Shown here: in pieces, positions 18,008 to 26,591 of the stretch
How the letters are laid out: each line of letters starts with the position of its first letter
How positions within the stretch are numbered: the stretch's first letter is position 1
NCBI RefSeq assembly: GCF_002211285.1
Contig: NZ_LOKX01000033.1
Location: 1 to 64,000, forward strand
Origin: Rhizobium sp. R635
GTDB lineage: Bacteria > Pseudomonadota > Alphaproteobacteria > Rhizobiales > Rhizobiaceae
DNA length: 64,000 bases
Direction: 5' to 3'
Made by a program: the position numbers and the translations under genes
Notes under the pieces: model-generated
The model's database searches: none
What the model saw: only the letters and a program-made list of their open reading frames with translations
What the model was told of the DNA's origin: nothing

Positions 18008-18856
18008 TCAGAGGCCGGCCAGCGCCAGCGGCTGGACGCCGGCGGATGGATTGTCTGCCCGCTCGGGAGCGATATTGATCGACGTTGACGTCATCGTTTC
18101 GTCGATGCCGGCGCCGTCCTTGTCCGTCCCGTAGATTTCCTTCACCGCTTCGCCCGTCAGATCCGAGGGCCTGCCGTCGAAGACCACGCGGCCGTGGGCC
18201 ATGCCGACGATGCGCTCACAATAGCTGCGGGCGGTATCGAGCGTGTGGAGGTTGGTGATGACGGTGATGCCCTCGCGCTCGTTGATATCGCGCAGCGCAT
18301 CCATGACGATCTTGGCGTTCAGCGGATCGAGCGAGGCGATCGGCTCGTCGGCGAGCACCATCTTCGGGTTCTGCATCAGGGCGCGAGCGATCGCCACACG
18401 CTGCTGCTGGCCGCCGGAAAGCGTGCCGGCCGGCTGCAGGGCGGTCTGTTCGATGCCGAGGCGTTCGAGCGCTGCGATCGCATGCACGCGCTCTTCGCGG
18501 GTGAAGATGTTGAGCAGGCTGAGAAGCGTCGAGCGGTGATTGAGGCGGCCGAGCATGACATTTGTGAGAACGTCGAGACGCGGCACCAGATTGAACTGCT
18601 GGAAGATCATCGCGCAGTCGCGCTGCCAGTTCCGCAACGCTCCGCCGCGAAGCCTGGAGACCTCGATGCCGGCGAAATGAATGGAGCCGGAACTCGGTTC
18701 CTGCAGGCGGTTGATCATGCGCAGGAGCGTCGACTTGCCGGCGCCGGAGCGGCCGATGATGCCGACCATTTGGCCCTGGGGAATGGTGAGGGTCACGGAG
18801 TCGACAGCGAGCTTGTTTCCGAAACGACGTGTGACATCTTTCAGCTCGAACATCAT
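18008..18856 (-). CDS. phnC: phosphonate ABC transporter ATP-binding protein PhnC
   Basis: The 282-residue cytoplasmic ATPase powers phosphonate import. Walker [11 protein letters not shown]-loop FQQFNL, signature [14 protein letters not shown] and Walker B MVLADEP are intact. I chose the ATG at 18856, with AAGGGA upstream, because PhnC proteins begin near [11 protein letters not shown]; the open frame extends 23 codons further without need. It is the first gene of the phnC-D-E-E-DUF1045-M-N arm, and a PHO-box-like sequence lies about 60-80 bases upstream. Confidence 0.94.
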   Translation of the reverse strand: MMFELKDVTRRFGNKLAVDSVTLTIPQGQMVGIIGRSGAGKSTLLRMINRLQEPSSGSIHFAGIEVSRLRGGALRNWQRDCAMIFQQFNLVPRLDVLTNVMLGRLNHRSTLLSLLNIFTREERVHAIAALERLGIEQTALQPAGTLSGGQQQRVAIARALMQNPKMVLADEPIASLDPLNAKIVMDALRDINEREGITVITNLHTLDTARSYCERIVGMAHGRVVFDGRPSDLTGEAVKEIYGTDKDGAGIDETMTSTSINIAPERADNPSAGVQPLALAGL

Positions 18857-18918
18857 GCTGGTCCCTTGCATTCCAAGCCTTGGTCCGCATCGCATTAGTC
18901 CCGCTTCATGAACCTCCA

Positions 18919-18936
18919 ATGTCATATTTGTGTAAG
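18919..18936. promoter_or_regulatory. weak PHO-box-like site upstream of phnC
   Basis: ATGTCAT-ATTT-GTGTAAG resembles the PhoB recognition pattern of two 7-base CTGTCAT-like units at 11-base spacing. The first unit matches 6 of 7 positions and the second only 4 of 7, and it reads on the strand opposite to phnC. It lies in the 115-base gap before phnC. Confidence 0.4.
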
Positions 18937-18971
18937 TCGCGTCACAAATCCCGGCGCCGTGACGGGAGCAT

Positions 18972-19589
18972 CTAGCCCTCGTAGCGCGCCAGAAAATCTT
19001 CCGCGCTCAGGTTGCGGAAATCCTGCAAAGCCAGGCGCAGACGATCATGCTCCCAGTCCCACCAGGCAAGCCTGTCCATGCGTTCACCGATCTCTTTCGG
19101 GAAGCGCTCTCGGATCAGCTTCGCCGGCACACCGCCGACGATCGTGTAGGGTGCGACGTCTTTCGACACCACGGCGCCGGCACCGATGACGGCGCCGTTG
19201 CCGACGCTGACGCCCGGCAGGATGGTCGCCCCGTGCCCGATCCAGACGTCGTGGCCGATCGTCACGCGGTTTGCGCGCCGCCAGGCGAAGAAGTCCGTCT
19301 CCATGTCGCCGTCCGGCCAGTAGTCGGCGGCGCGATAGGTGAAATGATGCAGTGTCGCGCGCCATGTCGGATGGTTGGTGGCGTTGATGCGCACGGCGGC
19401 GGCGATATTGACGAACTTGCCGATCGTCGCGCACCAGACGGCGCCATCCTGCATGATGTAGGAGTAGTCGCCGAACTCGGCCTCGCTGATGCGGCAGCGC
19501 TCGGAGACCTCCGTATAGCGCCCGAAGGTGGAGTGGCTGACATCAGCCGTTTCGTGGAAATAGGGCTCGGTGCCCAGCTTGCGGCTCAT
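18972..19589 (-). CDS. hexapeptide-repeat transferase of phosphonate metabolism
   Basis: The 205-residue product is a left-handed beta-helix acyltransferase of the chloramphenicol-acetyltransferase (XAT) type. It shows repeated [LIV]-G-x4 hexapeptides ([33 protein letters not shown]) and the active-site region NATNHPTW. This family recurs in phn clusters downstream of phnL and is unrelated to the GNAT-type PhnO of E. coli. It may acetylate aminophosphonates (inference). Its ATG overlaps the phnL stop by four bases, which ties it to the core C-P lyase operon. It is the last gene of that arm. Confidence 0.85.
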   Translation of the reverse strand: MSRKLGTEPYFHETADVSHSTFGRYTEVSERCRISEAEFGDYSYIMQDGAVWCATIGKFVNIAAAVRINATNHPTWRATLHHFTYRAADYWPDGDMETDFFAWRRANRVTIGHDVWIGHGATILPGVSVGNGAVIGAGAVVSKDVAPYTIVGGVPAKLIRERFPKEIGERMDRLAWWDWEHDRLRLALQDFRNLSAEDFLARYEG

Positions 19590-20293
19590 GCGGCGATCTT
19601 CCTTGGTGAGAACTGCTGGACGTCGAGGATGCGGTCGGCGACCGCCTCGCGAACTTCCTCGTCGTGGAAGATGCCGAGAAGGGCGACACCCGCGCTCTTC
19701 TTCTCCGCGATCATGTCGACGACGACGGCGCGGTTTTTCGCGTCGAGTGAGGCTGTGGGTTCGTCGAGAAGCAAGATCCTATGCTCGGTGATGAAGCCGC
19801 GCGCAATGTTGACGCGCTGCTGCTCGCCGCCGGAGAAGGTGGCGGGCGGAAGCTGCCAGAGCGCTTCCGGCAGGTTGAGCCTGGCGAGCAGGGCGCCTGC
19901 CTTTTCCCGAGCGGCGGCCATTTCTTCGCCGCGCGCCACGAGCGGCTCGGCCACCACGTCGATCGCCGCCACGCGCGGCACGGTGCGCAGGAACTGGCTG
20001 ACATAGCCGAGCGTATTGCGGCGGACATTGAGCACGGTGCGCGGATCGGCGGAAGCGAGGTCGACGATGCGCCCGTCGTGGCGAATGAGGATCTGGCCGG
20101 TGTCGACGGCATAATTGCCGTAGATCATCTTGAGCAGCGAACTCTTGCCGATGCCCGAGGGGCCGCCGAGCACGACGCATTCGCCAGCCGCGACCGAGAA
20201 GGCGACATCGGAGACGACGGGCAGCCTGATGCCGTCGCGCAGATGCATGGTGAAGCTCTTCGAGACTTCGGAAACGACGAGGGGTGTGGGCAT
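19586..20293 (-). CDS. phnL: C-P lyase accessory ABC-type ATPase PhnL
   Basis: The 235-residue ATPase resembles LolD-type ABC proteins, with Walker A GGPSGIGKSS, signature FSGGEQQRVNIARG and Walker B ILLLDEPTAS. In E. coli PhnL forms a dimer with PhnK that docks on the PhnGHIJ core complex and is not a transporter subunit. It follows phnK on the same strand with a 31-base gap. Confidence 0.94.
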   Translation of the reverse strand: MPTPLVVSEVSKSFTMHLRDGIRLPVVSDVAFSVAAGECVVLGGPSGIGKSSLLKMIYGNYAVDTGQILIRHDGRIVDLASADPRTVLNVRRNTLGYVSQFLRTVPRVAAIDVVAEPLVARGEEMAAAREKAGALLARLNLPEALWQLPPATFSGGEQQRVNIARGFITEHRILLLDEPTASLDAKNRAVVVDMIAEKKSAGVALLGIFHDEEVREAVADRILDVQQFSPRKIAA

Positions 20294-20324
20294 GACTTCT
20301 TCTTTCCTGGCTTTTTAACGAGGC

Positions 20325-21101
20325 TCAGACCTGCAGGATCGAGGAGACGAGCAGCTGCGTGTAGGGTTCGTGCGGATCGTCGAGCACGCGGTCGGTGAGA
20401 CCCTGTTCGATGACGTAGCCGTCCTTCATCACCATCATCCGGTGGGAGAGCAGGCGGGCGACGGCAAGATCATGGGTGACGATGATCGCCGAGAGGCCGA
20501 GATCGTTGACGAGGCCGCGCACGAGATCGAGCAGGCGCGCCTGCACCGAGACGTCGAGGCCGCCCGTGGGTTCGTCCATGAAAACGAGGCGCGGGCCGGT
20601 GACGAGATTGCGGGCGATCTGCAGCCGCTGGCGCATGCCGCCGGAAAAGGCGCGCGGCTGGTCGTCGATGCGGTCGGCGTCGATCTCGACGCGTTCGAGC
20701 CAGTCGATGGCGGTCGAGCGGATCTTGCCGTAGTGCCGATCGCCGATCGCCATCAGCCGTTCACCGACATTGGCGCCCGCAGAGACGGTCATGCGCAGCC
20801 CGTCGGCCGGGTTCTGGTGCACGAAACCCCAGTCGGTGCGCATCAGGAAGCGGCGCTCTGCCTCGTTCATGTGGTAGAGGTCGCGGTAGCTGCCGTCGCG
20901 CATGTGATATTCGACGCTGCCGGTCGATGGCATCAGCCGGGTGGAGATGCAGTTGAGCAGCGTCGTCTTGCCCGAACCGGATTCGCCGACGATGGCGAGC
21001 ACTTCGCCCGGCCAGAGCTCGAAAGAGACGTTCCGGCAGCCGATGCGATTGCCGTAGAATTTCGAGAGGTCGTTGACTTTGAGAAGCGGTGTGTCGGTCA
21101 T
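20325..21101 (-). CDS. phnK: C-P lyase accessory ABC-type ATPase PhnK
   Basis: The 258-residue protein resembles oligopeptide-transport ATPases, with Walker [10 protein letters not shown], signature FSGGMRQRLQIARN and Walker B LVFMDEPTGG. PhnK binds the PhnJ subunits of the C-P lyase core and, together with PhnL, is thought to drive conformational change. Its ATG overlaps the phnJ stop (ATGA). Confidence 0.95.
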   Translation of the reverse strand: MTDTPLLKVNDLSKFYGNRIGCRNVSFELWPGEVLAIVGESGSGKTTLLNCISTRLMPSTGSVEYHMRDGSYRDLYHMNEAERRFLMRTDWGFVHQNPADGLRMTVSAGANVGERLMAIGDRHYGKIRSTAIDWLERVEIDADRIDDQPRAFSGGMRQRLQIARNLVTGPRLVFMDEPTGGLDVSVQARLLDLVRGLVNDLGLSAIIVTHDLAVARLLSHRMMVMKDGYVIEQGLTDRVLDDPHEPYTQLLVSSILQV

Positions 21102-21973
21102 TCTGCAGCCTCCCGGGCCAGCATTTCGCCGGCATGTCCCTGTGCGCGGCGATCTTCGCAGTGGTCGGTATCGGAGCAGACGAACATGCGCCCGCCCTTG
21201 TCGTCGAGGATGACCTCATCGAGGTAGACCTCCTCCGCGCCGCAAAGCGCGCAAGGCTTGCCGAAACGCTGGATCTCGAAGGGATGGTCTTCGAAGTCCA
21301 GGCTGACGACATCGGTATAGGGCGGCACGGCATAGATACGCTTTTCGCGGCCGGCGCCGAAAAGCTGCAGCGCTTCCGACCTGTGCATCTTCGGATTATC
21401 GAATTTCGGCGTCGGCGAGGGGTCCATGACGTAGCGGCCATGCACCTTGACCGGATAGGCGTAGGTCGTGGCGATGCGGCCGTTGCGGGCGATATCCTCG
21501 TAGAGCTTCACATGCATGAGGCCATATTCCTCAAGCGCATGCATCTTGCGCGTCTCGGTCTCGCGCGGTTCGAGGAAGCGCAGCGGTTCCGGAATCGGCA
21601 CCTGGTAGACGAGCACCTGGCCTTCACCGAGTTTTTCCTCCGGGATGCGGTGGCGCGTCTGGATGATCGTCGCCTCGCTGGTGCGCGTCGTCACCGCGAC
21701 ATTGGCGACCTTCTGGAAGAAGGCGCGGATCGAAACGGCGTTGGTCGTGTCGTCGGCGCCCTGGTCTATCACCTTCAGCACGTCGTCAGGCCCGATGATC
21801 GAGGCCGTCACCTGCACGCCGCCGGTGCCCCAGCCATAGGGCATCGGCATTTCTCTGCTGGCGAAGGGCACCTGATAGCCCGGAATGGCGATCGCCTTCA
21901 GGATGGCGCGGCGGATCATCCGCTTGGTCTGTTCGTCGAGATAAGCGAAGTTGTAGCTGGCGAGATCACTCAT
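21098..21973 (-). CDS. phnJ: C-P lyase radical SAM subunit PhnJ
   Basis: The 291-residue enzyme cleaves the carbon-phosphorus bond by S-adenosylmethionine radical chemistry, releasing the alkane and a 1,2-cyclic ribose phosphate. The required cysteines fall at residues 241, 244, 266 and 272 with the spacing C-x2-C-x21-C-x5-C, identical in number and spacing to E. coli PhnJ. The first three bind the iron-sulfur cluster and the fourth is the thiyl radical residue. GYNFAYLDEQTKR-type N-terminal sequence is present. It overlaps phnI and phnK by four bases on either side, as expected for stoichiometric complex subunits. Confidence 0.97.
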   Translation of the reverse strand: MSDLASYNFAYLDEQTKRMIRRAILKAIAIPGYQVPFASREMPMPYGWGTGGVQVTASIIGPDDVLKVIDQGADDTTNAVSIRAFFQKVANVAVTTRTSEATIIQTRHRIPEEKLGEGQVLVYQVPIPEPLRFLEPRETETRKMHALEEYGLMHVKLYEDIARNGRIATTYAYPVKVHGRYVMDPSPTPKFDNPKMHRSEALQLFGAGREKRIYAVPPYTDVVSLDFEDHPFEIQRFGKPCALCGAEEVYLDEVILDDKGGRMFVCSDTDHCEDRRAQGHAGEMLAREAAE

Positions 21974-23076
21974 TCGGCGGCTTCCTTCATGTCTTCGCCG
22001 CTGCTGCGGGCGGCTTCGAATTCGCGGCGCATGCGGCGGACGAGATCGAGTTCGGCCTGGAAGTCCACATAATGCGGAAGTTTCAGGTGCTCGACGAAGC
22101 CCGTCGCCTGGACGTTGTCGGAATGGGAGATGACGAATTCCTCGTCCTGTGCCGGCGCGGTAATGTCCTCGCCGAGCTCTTCGGCGCGAAGCGCGCGATC
22201 GACCAGCGACATCGCCATCGCCTTGCGCTCGCTCTGGCCGAAGACCAGGCCGTAGCCGCGGGTAAACTGCGGCGGCGCCTTAGCGGAGCCTTTGAACTGG
22301 TTGACCATCTGGCATTCGGTGATCTGGATCGTGCCGAGCGAGACGGCGAAACCGAGCTCCGGCACGTCGAATTCCACTTCGACCTCGCCGATGCGGATTT
22401 CGCCGGTGAAGGGATGGTTGCGGCCGTAGCCGCGCTGGGTGGAATAACCGAGCGCCAGCAGGAAGCCCTCGTCGCCGCGGGACAGCGCCTGCAGGCGCAG
22501 GTCGCGGGTCATCGGGAATTCCATCGGCTCGCGTGTGAGATCGCCGATCTCGTGATCTTCGGGCATGTCGCCGTCGGCCTCGATCAGGCCCTCTTCGCCG
22601 AGGATTTCGGAGACGCGCATGATACGGCCGGTATCGGCCGGACGCTGGGCCGGCGCCTCGACCGCTTCGTCCTCAAGCAGCGAGGGATCGAGCAGCCGGT
22701 GGGTATAATCGAAGGTGGGGCCAAGCAGCTGGCCGCCCGGCAGGTCCTTGTAGGTTGCCGAGATGCGGCGCTCGATCGTCATATCAGCCGTGTCGAGCGG
22801 CTTGGAATAGCCGAAGCGCGGCAGCGTCGTGCGGTAAGCGCGCAGCAGGAAGATCGCCTCGATCATGTCGCCGCGCGATTGACGGACGGCGAGTGCGGCG
22901 AGCGTGCGGTCGAAAAGCGAGGCCTCGGCCATGACGCGGTCGACGGCGAGGGCGAGCTGTTCGACGATCTGCTCGATGCCGATCGCGGGCACGGAGCGGT
23001 CGCCGCGCCGGCGGTCGGCAAGCAGCCGGTGGGCATTGGCGATGGCGGTCTCGCCACCTTTGACGGCAACATACAT
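21970..23076 (-). CDS. phnI: C-P lyase core subunit PhnI
   Basis: The 368-residue protein is the nucleosidase-like subunit that, with PhnG, PhnH and PhnL, couples phosphonate to the ribose of ATP, releasing adenine. MYVAVKGGETAIANAH at the start and RGYGRNHPFTGEIRIGEV later are characteristic of the family. It sits four bases after phnH and overlaps the phnJ start. Confidence 0.95.
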   Translation of the reverse strand: MYVAVKGGETAIANAHRLLADRRRGDRSVPAIGIEQIVEQLALAVDRVMAEASLFDRTLAALAVRQSRGDMIEAIFLLRAYRTTLPRFGYSKPLDTADMTIERRISATYKDLPGGQLLGPTFDYTHRLLDPSLLEDEAVEAPAQRPADTGRIMRVSEILGEEGLIEADGDMPEDHEIGDLTREPMEFPMTRDLRLQALSRGDEGFLLALGYSTQRGYGRNHPFTGEIRIGEVEVEFDVPELGFAVSLGTIQITECQMVNQFKGSAKAPPQFTRGYGLVFGQSERKAMAMSLVDRALRAEELGEDITAPAQDEEFVISHSDNVQATGFVEHLKLPHYVDFQAELDLVRRMRREFEAARSSGEDMKEAAE

Positions 23077-23080
23077 GAGC

Positions 23081-23692
23081 TCAGATCTCCGTTGCTGTGA
23101 TCTTGGTGGTGCGCGGCAGGCAGACGAAGCGCTTGCCCGATGTCAGCACGATGTCGATGCCGCGCGGAAAGAGCACGCGGTTCTCGGTCCAGAGCCTGAG
23201 AAAGGTCTCCGGCAGGCCGGACGGCGCGATCTCCGTGACGCTCTGGATACCCGGACCCATCAGCGCCAGCCTGCGTCCGCCTTCGAGTTCGGGAAGTTCG
23301 ATGACGACAGTCGTCGAGCGGTCTGGATATTCCTGCGTGCCCGATGCGAAGAGGCCGAAGGAACAAAGCGCGGTGCCCGCCTCGATGAAGGCAAAGCGCG
23401 CATCCGCCTTTTCCTGGATCACCGGAGCGCCGGTGTGGAAGCCGAGCCATTCCGGCACCGCGGATTTCGCCAGTCCCGAGGTAAGCCAGACAGGCGTGTC
23501 GTGGTCGCAAAGGGTGAGTGCGATCGTGCCGGCGGCAATGCCGAGCGGCGCCGGCGGATCGATATCGGGCTCGACGCTCCGAATGGTGCCGGGGCGGGCC
23601 ATGCCGTCCATCAGCATCTTGAAGACGCTCTGCGCATGGAAAACCGGGTCGGCAAAACCGCCGGTCAAGGCTTCCGTCGTGAGGCCCATCAA
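23081..23692 (-). CDS. phnH: C-P lyase core subunit PhnH
   Basis: The 203-residue protein is the PhnH subunit of the core complex and has a fold related to PLP-dependent transferases but without the cofactor lysine. The N-terminal GGFADPVFHAQSVFKMLMDGMARPG segment is diagnostic. The gene overlaps phnG by four bases. Confidence 0.94.
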   Translation of the reverse strand: MMGLTTEALTGGFADPVFHAQSVFKMLMDGMARPGTIRSVEPDIDPPAPLGIAAGTIALTLCDHDTPVWLTSGLAKSAVPEWLGFHTGAPVIQEKADARFAFIEAGTALCSFGLFASGTQEYPDRSTTVVIELPELEGGRRLALMGPGIQSVTEIAPSGLPETFLRLWTENRVLFPRGIDIVLTSGKRFVCLPRTTKITATEI

Positions 23693-24165
23693 TTGTCTCC
23701 CCGTACCATGGTGAAGAAATCGACGCGGGTCGCGGCCGTCTCGTCCGCCTTGCGGCGCTCGGTTGCGGCGATCCGCTCAGTGATCGGCGAAAGCAGCGCC
23801 TGTTCGACGAAGTGCCTTGTCGCATCCTCCTGCCAGAGCGCGTCGAGGATCGCCGCAAGACGGGCCTTCTCTCGGTCGGCGCCGAGCGCCTGCGCATGGC
23901 CGATGCAGCCGGACTCGAGCCGCACCGTCGCGCGCGTCACCGTCACCTCGCCGAGATTGAAGGGGGCTCCGCCGCCGCCGATGCGGCCGCGCACCATCAC
24001 GAGCCCGGTTTCCGGCCCGCGCACCGGAAACGCCACGGGCTTTTGCGGCAACGCATCCCAAGCCGCCTGGAGTTCGCTGGGTTCCGCGCGCGCCAGCAGA
24101 TCGGCGGCGCGTTTGCGCCCCGAGACCGTCTGTGACGCAGCGTCTTTCCTGTCCGCTGATATCAT
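23689..24165 (-). CDS. phnG: C-P lyase core subunit PhnG
   Basis: The 158-residue protein begins the core C-P lyase operon. It shows the family's conserved GGGGAPFNLGEVTVTRA, GYAQALG-like (GHAQALGADR) and DALWQ motifs. The ATG at 24165 is preceded by GAGGAA at good spacing. An upstream in-frame TTG at 24201 overlaps the inverted repeat proposed as PhnF operator, so it is unlikely to be the start. Confidence 0.93.
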   Translation of the reverse strand: MISADRKDAASQTVSGRKRAADLLARAEPSELQAAWDALPQKPVAFPVRGPETGLVMVRGRIGGGGAPFNLGEVTVTRATVRLESGCIGHAQALGADREKARLAAILDALWQEDATRHFVEQALLSPITERIAATERRKADETAATRVDFFTMVRGDN

Positions 24166-24182
24166 CGCCGCTTTCCTCAAAA

Positions 24183-24200
24183 TGTCTATTGATATAGACA
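24183..24200. promoter_or_regulatory. inverted repeat, likely PhnF operator
   Basis: TGTCTAT-TGAT-ATAGACA is a perfect 7-bp inverted repeat in the phnG-phnF divergent region, just upstream of the phnG ribosome site. GntR/HutC regulators such as PhnF bind AT-rich palindromes of this type. Its position would block phnG transcription when occupied. Confidence 0.6.
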
Positions 24201-24235
24201 ACCATACAAGCTATACCTAGCCTTAAATCGGTGTC

Positions 24236-24253
24236 GTGACAAGCGTGTGACAT
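24236..24253 (-). promoter_or_regulatory. PHO box upstream of phnG
   Basis: Reading on the minus strand towards phnG, ATGTCAC-ACGC-TTGTCAC forms two 7-base units at 11-base spacing, close to the CTGTCAT-N4-CTGTCAT pattern bound by PhoB in alphaproteobacteria (about 5 of 7 positions in each). It lies 71 bases upstream of the phnG start. Confidence 0.55.
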
Positions 24254-24314
24254 CCAGCGCATCGTGCGTCCCTCGGACGCGATGCGCAAAGCGTGAAAAG
24301 ACAGGGCAGGCTGA

Positions 24315-25052
24315 ATGGCAGGGCTGAAGCAGGTGCAGAGGCAAACGGGCGTGGCGCTCTGGCGTCAGATCGCCGATCGCATTCGCGAGGCGATCGGCAA
24401 CGGAGCCTATGACGAAACGGGAATGGTGCCGCCGGAAACGGTGCTGGCGCTGCAATTCGGCGTCAACCGGCATACGGTGCGCAGTGCGCTGGCGGCGCTG
24501 GCGCAGGAGGGAATCGTGCGCGCGGTACAGGGTCGCGGCACGCTGATCGAGCGCAAGGAGCGGCTGAATTTCCCAATCACGCGGCGCACGCGCTTCACCG
24601 CCGGCATCGGCGATCAGGCGCGCGAAATGCGCGGTCTTCTGCTGGATGAGGCGCAGGAAGAGGCGAGCGCCGACGTCGCCCGCTGGCTGGGCCTGAAACA
24701 GGGCGAGCAGGTAATCCGGCTGGAAACCTTGCGCCATGCCGACAGGCGGCCGGTTTCAAAGGCGACGAGCTGGTTTCCCGCCGAACGCTTCGCCGGGATC
24801 GGGCAAGCCTACCGAAAGCATGAATCGATCACCAAGGCTTTCGCCGAACTCGGCCTGTCGGATTATGTCCGCGCCACGACCGAGGTGACGGCCGCCCATG
24901 CGGGCACGGCGGATCTCGCCGATCTGGAACTCACCCCCGGCGCGATCCTGTTGATCGCCAAGGCGATGAATACCGATCTCGAAGGTGTACCGGTGCAATA
25001 TTCCATCAGCCGCTTTGCGGCCGACCGTGTGCAATTCACCATCGAGAATTGA
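24315..25052 (+). CDS. phnF: GntR/HutC family regulator PhnF
   Basis: The 245-residue protein has an N-terminal winged helix (LWRQIADRIREAIGNGAYDETGMVPPETVLALQFGVNRHTVRSALAALAQEGIVR split over residues 15-70) and a C-terminal UTRA ligand-binding domain. PhnF usually represses phosphonate genes. It is divergent from phnG and separated by about 150 bases that contain an inverted repeat and a PHO-box-like site, so it probably controls the core operon and perhaps itself. Confidence 0.9.
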   Translation: MAGLKQVQRQTGVALWRQIADRIREAIGNGAYDETGMVPPETVLALQFGVNRHTVRSALAALAQEGIVRAVQGRGTLIERKERLNFPITRRTRFTAGIGDQAREMRGLLLDEAQEEASADVARWLGLKQGEQVIRLETLRHADRRPVSKATSWFPAERFAGIGQAYRKHESITKAFAELGLSDYVRATTEVTAAHAGTADLADLELTPGAILLIAKAMNTDLEGVPVQYSISRFAADRVQFTIEN

Positions 25053-25091
25053 AGGCAGCCTTCCCCGTCGGGACAGGGAAGGCCACTGGAT

Positions 25092-25727
25092 TCAATGTGC
25101 GCCGGACATGTCGCCGAGCACTTCCTTGGAAGCGACGATGGAATCGGCCTTCAGCTTGTAAACCATCGGGACGCCGGTCGCGAGGTTGAGGGCGAGGATG
25201 CCTTCCTTGCTCAGCTTGTCGAGCACCATGACCAGCGAGCGCAGCGAATTGCCGTGCGCTGCGACCAGCACCTTCTCACCGCGCAGCACGCGCGGCAGGA
25301 TCTCGGTGAGGTAGTAAGGCCAGACGCGGGCGCCGGTGTCGCGCAGGCTTTCCCCACCCGGAGGCGGCACGTCGTAGGAACGGCGCCAGATATGCACCTG
25401 TTCCTCGCCCCATTTGGCGCGCGCATCGTCCTTGTTGAGGCCGGAGAGGTCGCCGTAGTCACGCTCGTTCAGCGCCTGGTCGCGGATCGTCTCGAGATCG
25501 GGCTGGCCGACCTTGTCGAGGATGAGCTTCAGCGTGTGCTGGGCGCGCACGAGTGCGGAGGTATAGGCGACGTCGAATTTGATCCCGTATTCGGCAAGTG
25601 CGGCGCCGCCGGCCTTGGCTTCCTGGATGCCGAGCTCCGTCAGATCCGGGTCCTTCCAGCCGGTGAAGAGATTCTTCAGGTTCCAGTCGCTCTGGCCGTG
25701 GCGAACGAGGACGAGGGTACCGCTCAT
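25092..25727 (-). CDS. gpmA: 2,3-bisphosphoglycerate-dependent phosphoglycerate mutase
   Basis: The 211-residue cytoplasmic enzyme interconverts 3- and 2-phosphoglycerate in glycolysis and gluconeogenesis. The phosphohistidine motif [10 protein letters not shown], the second substrate motif [11 protein letters not shown] and the second active-site histidine in AAHGNSLRS are all intact. At 211 residues it is the short form usual in Rhizobiales (E. coli 250). It follows dapB on the same strand with a 21-base gap. Confidence 0.95.
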   Translation of the reverse strand: MSGTLVLVRHGQSDWNLKNLFTGWKDPDLTELGIQEAKAGGAALAEYGIKFDVAYTSALVRAQHTLKLILDKVGQPDLETIRDQALNERDYGDLSGLNKDDARAKWGEEQVHIWRRSYDVPPPGGESLRDTGARVWPYYLTEILPRVLRGEKVLVAAHGNSLRSLVMVLDKLSKEGILALNLATGVPMVYKLKADSIVASKEVLGDMSGAH

Positions 25728-25748
25728 GAATATGCCTCCGATATGTCG

Positions 25749-26573
25749 TTATTGGGAAGAAAGCCCGAGCACGTCGAGCATGGAATAGAAACCCGGCTTC
25801 TTGTCGCGCGCCCAGAGTGCGGCCTTGATGGCGCCGCGCGCGAAGATCGAGCGGTCGGCGGCGCTGTGCGACAGTGTGACGATTTCGCCTTCTCCGGCGA
25901 AAAGCACGGAATGTTCGCCGATGACGGAGCCGCCGCGCAGCGTCGCAAAGCCGATCGTGCCCGCCTCGCGGGCGCCGGTATGGCCGTCGCGGACCCTCAC
26001 CGATTTCGAGGCGAGATCGATATTGCGGCCTTTGGCCGCCGCCTCGCCCAGGAGAAGGGCGGTGCCGGACGGCGCATCCACTTTATGTTTGTGGTGCATT
26101 TCCAGGATTTCGATGTCCCAATCAACAGGATCGAGCGCCCGCGCCGCCTGCTCGGCCAGCACGCTGAGCAGATTGACGCCGAGGCTCATATTGCCCGACT
26201 TGACGACGCGGGCATGGCGGGCCGCCGCGGCGATCCTGGCCTCGTCGTCTGCAGAGCAGCCGGTCGTCCCGATGACATGGACGATGCGGGCCTGTGCGGC
26301 AAGGCCGGAGAATTCCACTGTTGCGACGGGCGAGGTGAAGTCGAGCACGCCCTCGGCATGCAGGAAGGCCTGGAGCGGATCGTCACCGATGATGATGCCG
26401 TTCGGCCCGAGACCGGCGATCTCGCCGGCATCCTTGCCCAGGAAGGGCGAGCCGGGACGCTCGACCGCGGCATGAAGTGTGGCGCCCTCGATGGAATGGA
26501 TCAGCCGGATCAGCGTCTGCCCCATGCGCCCTGCTGCGCCGACCACCACCAGTTTCATCGCAGCATCGCTCAT
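25749..26573 (-). CDS. dapB: 4-hydroxy-tetrahydrodipicolinate reductase
   Basis: The 274-residue enzyme reduces 4-hydroxy-tetrahydrodipicolinate with NAD(P)H in lysine and diaminopimelate synthesis. The N-terminal [10 protein letters not shown] nucleotide-binding motif and the catalytic [16 protein letters not shown] stretch (His and Lys) are clear. It precedes gpmA in a probable two-gene unit and follows the ABC exporter gene at 18 bases, so all three may be co-transcribed. Confidence 0.96.
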   Translation of the reverse strand: MSDAAMKLVVVGAAGRMGQTLIRLIHSIEGATLHAAVERPGSPFLGKDAGEIAGLGPNGIIIGDDPLQAFLHAEGVLDFTSPVATVEFSGLAAQARIVHVIGTTGCSADDEARIAAAARHARVVKSGNMSLGVNLLSVLAEQAARALDPVDWDIEILEMHHKHKVDAPSGTALLLGEAAAKGRNIDLASKSVRVRDGHTGAREAGTIGFATLRGGSVIGEHSVLFAGEGEIVTLSHSAADRSIFARGAIKAALWARDKKPGFYSMLDVLGLSSQ

Positions 26574-26591
26574 ATCGGTCTCTTTATCCGC

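Noticed and set aside
25056-25085. CCTTCCC/GGGAAGG stem between phnF and gpmA as a terminator
   Set aside because: It lies between convergent genes, where a terminator would be useful, but lacks a T-run on either side.
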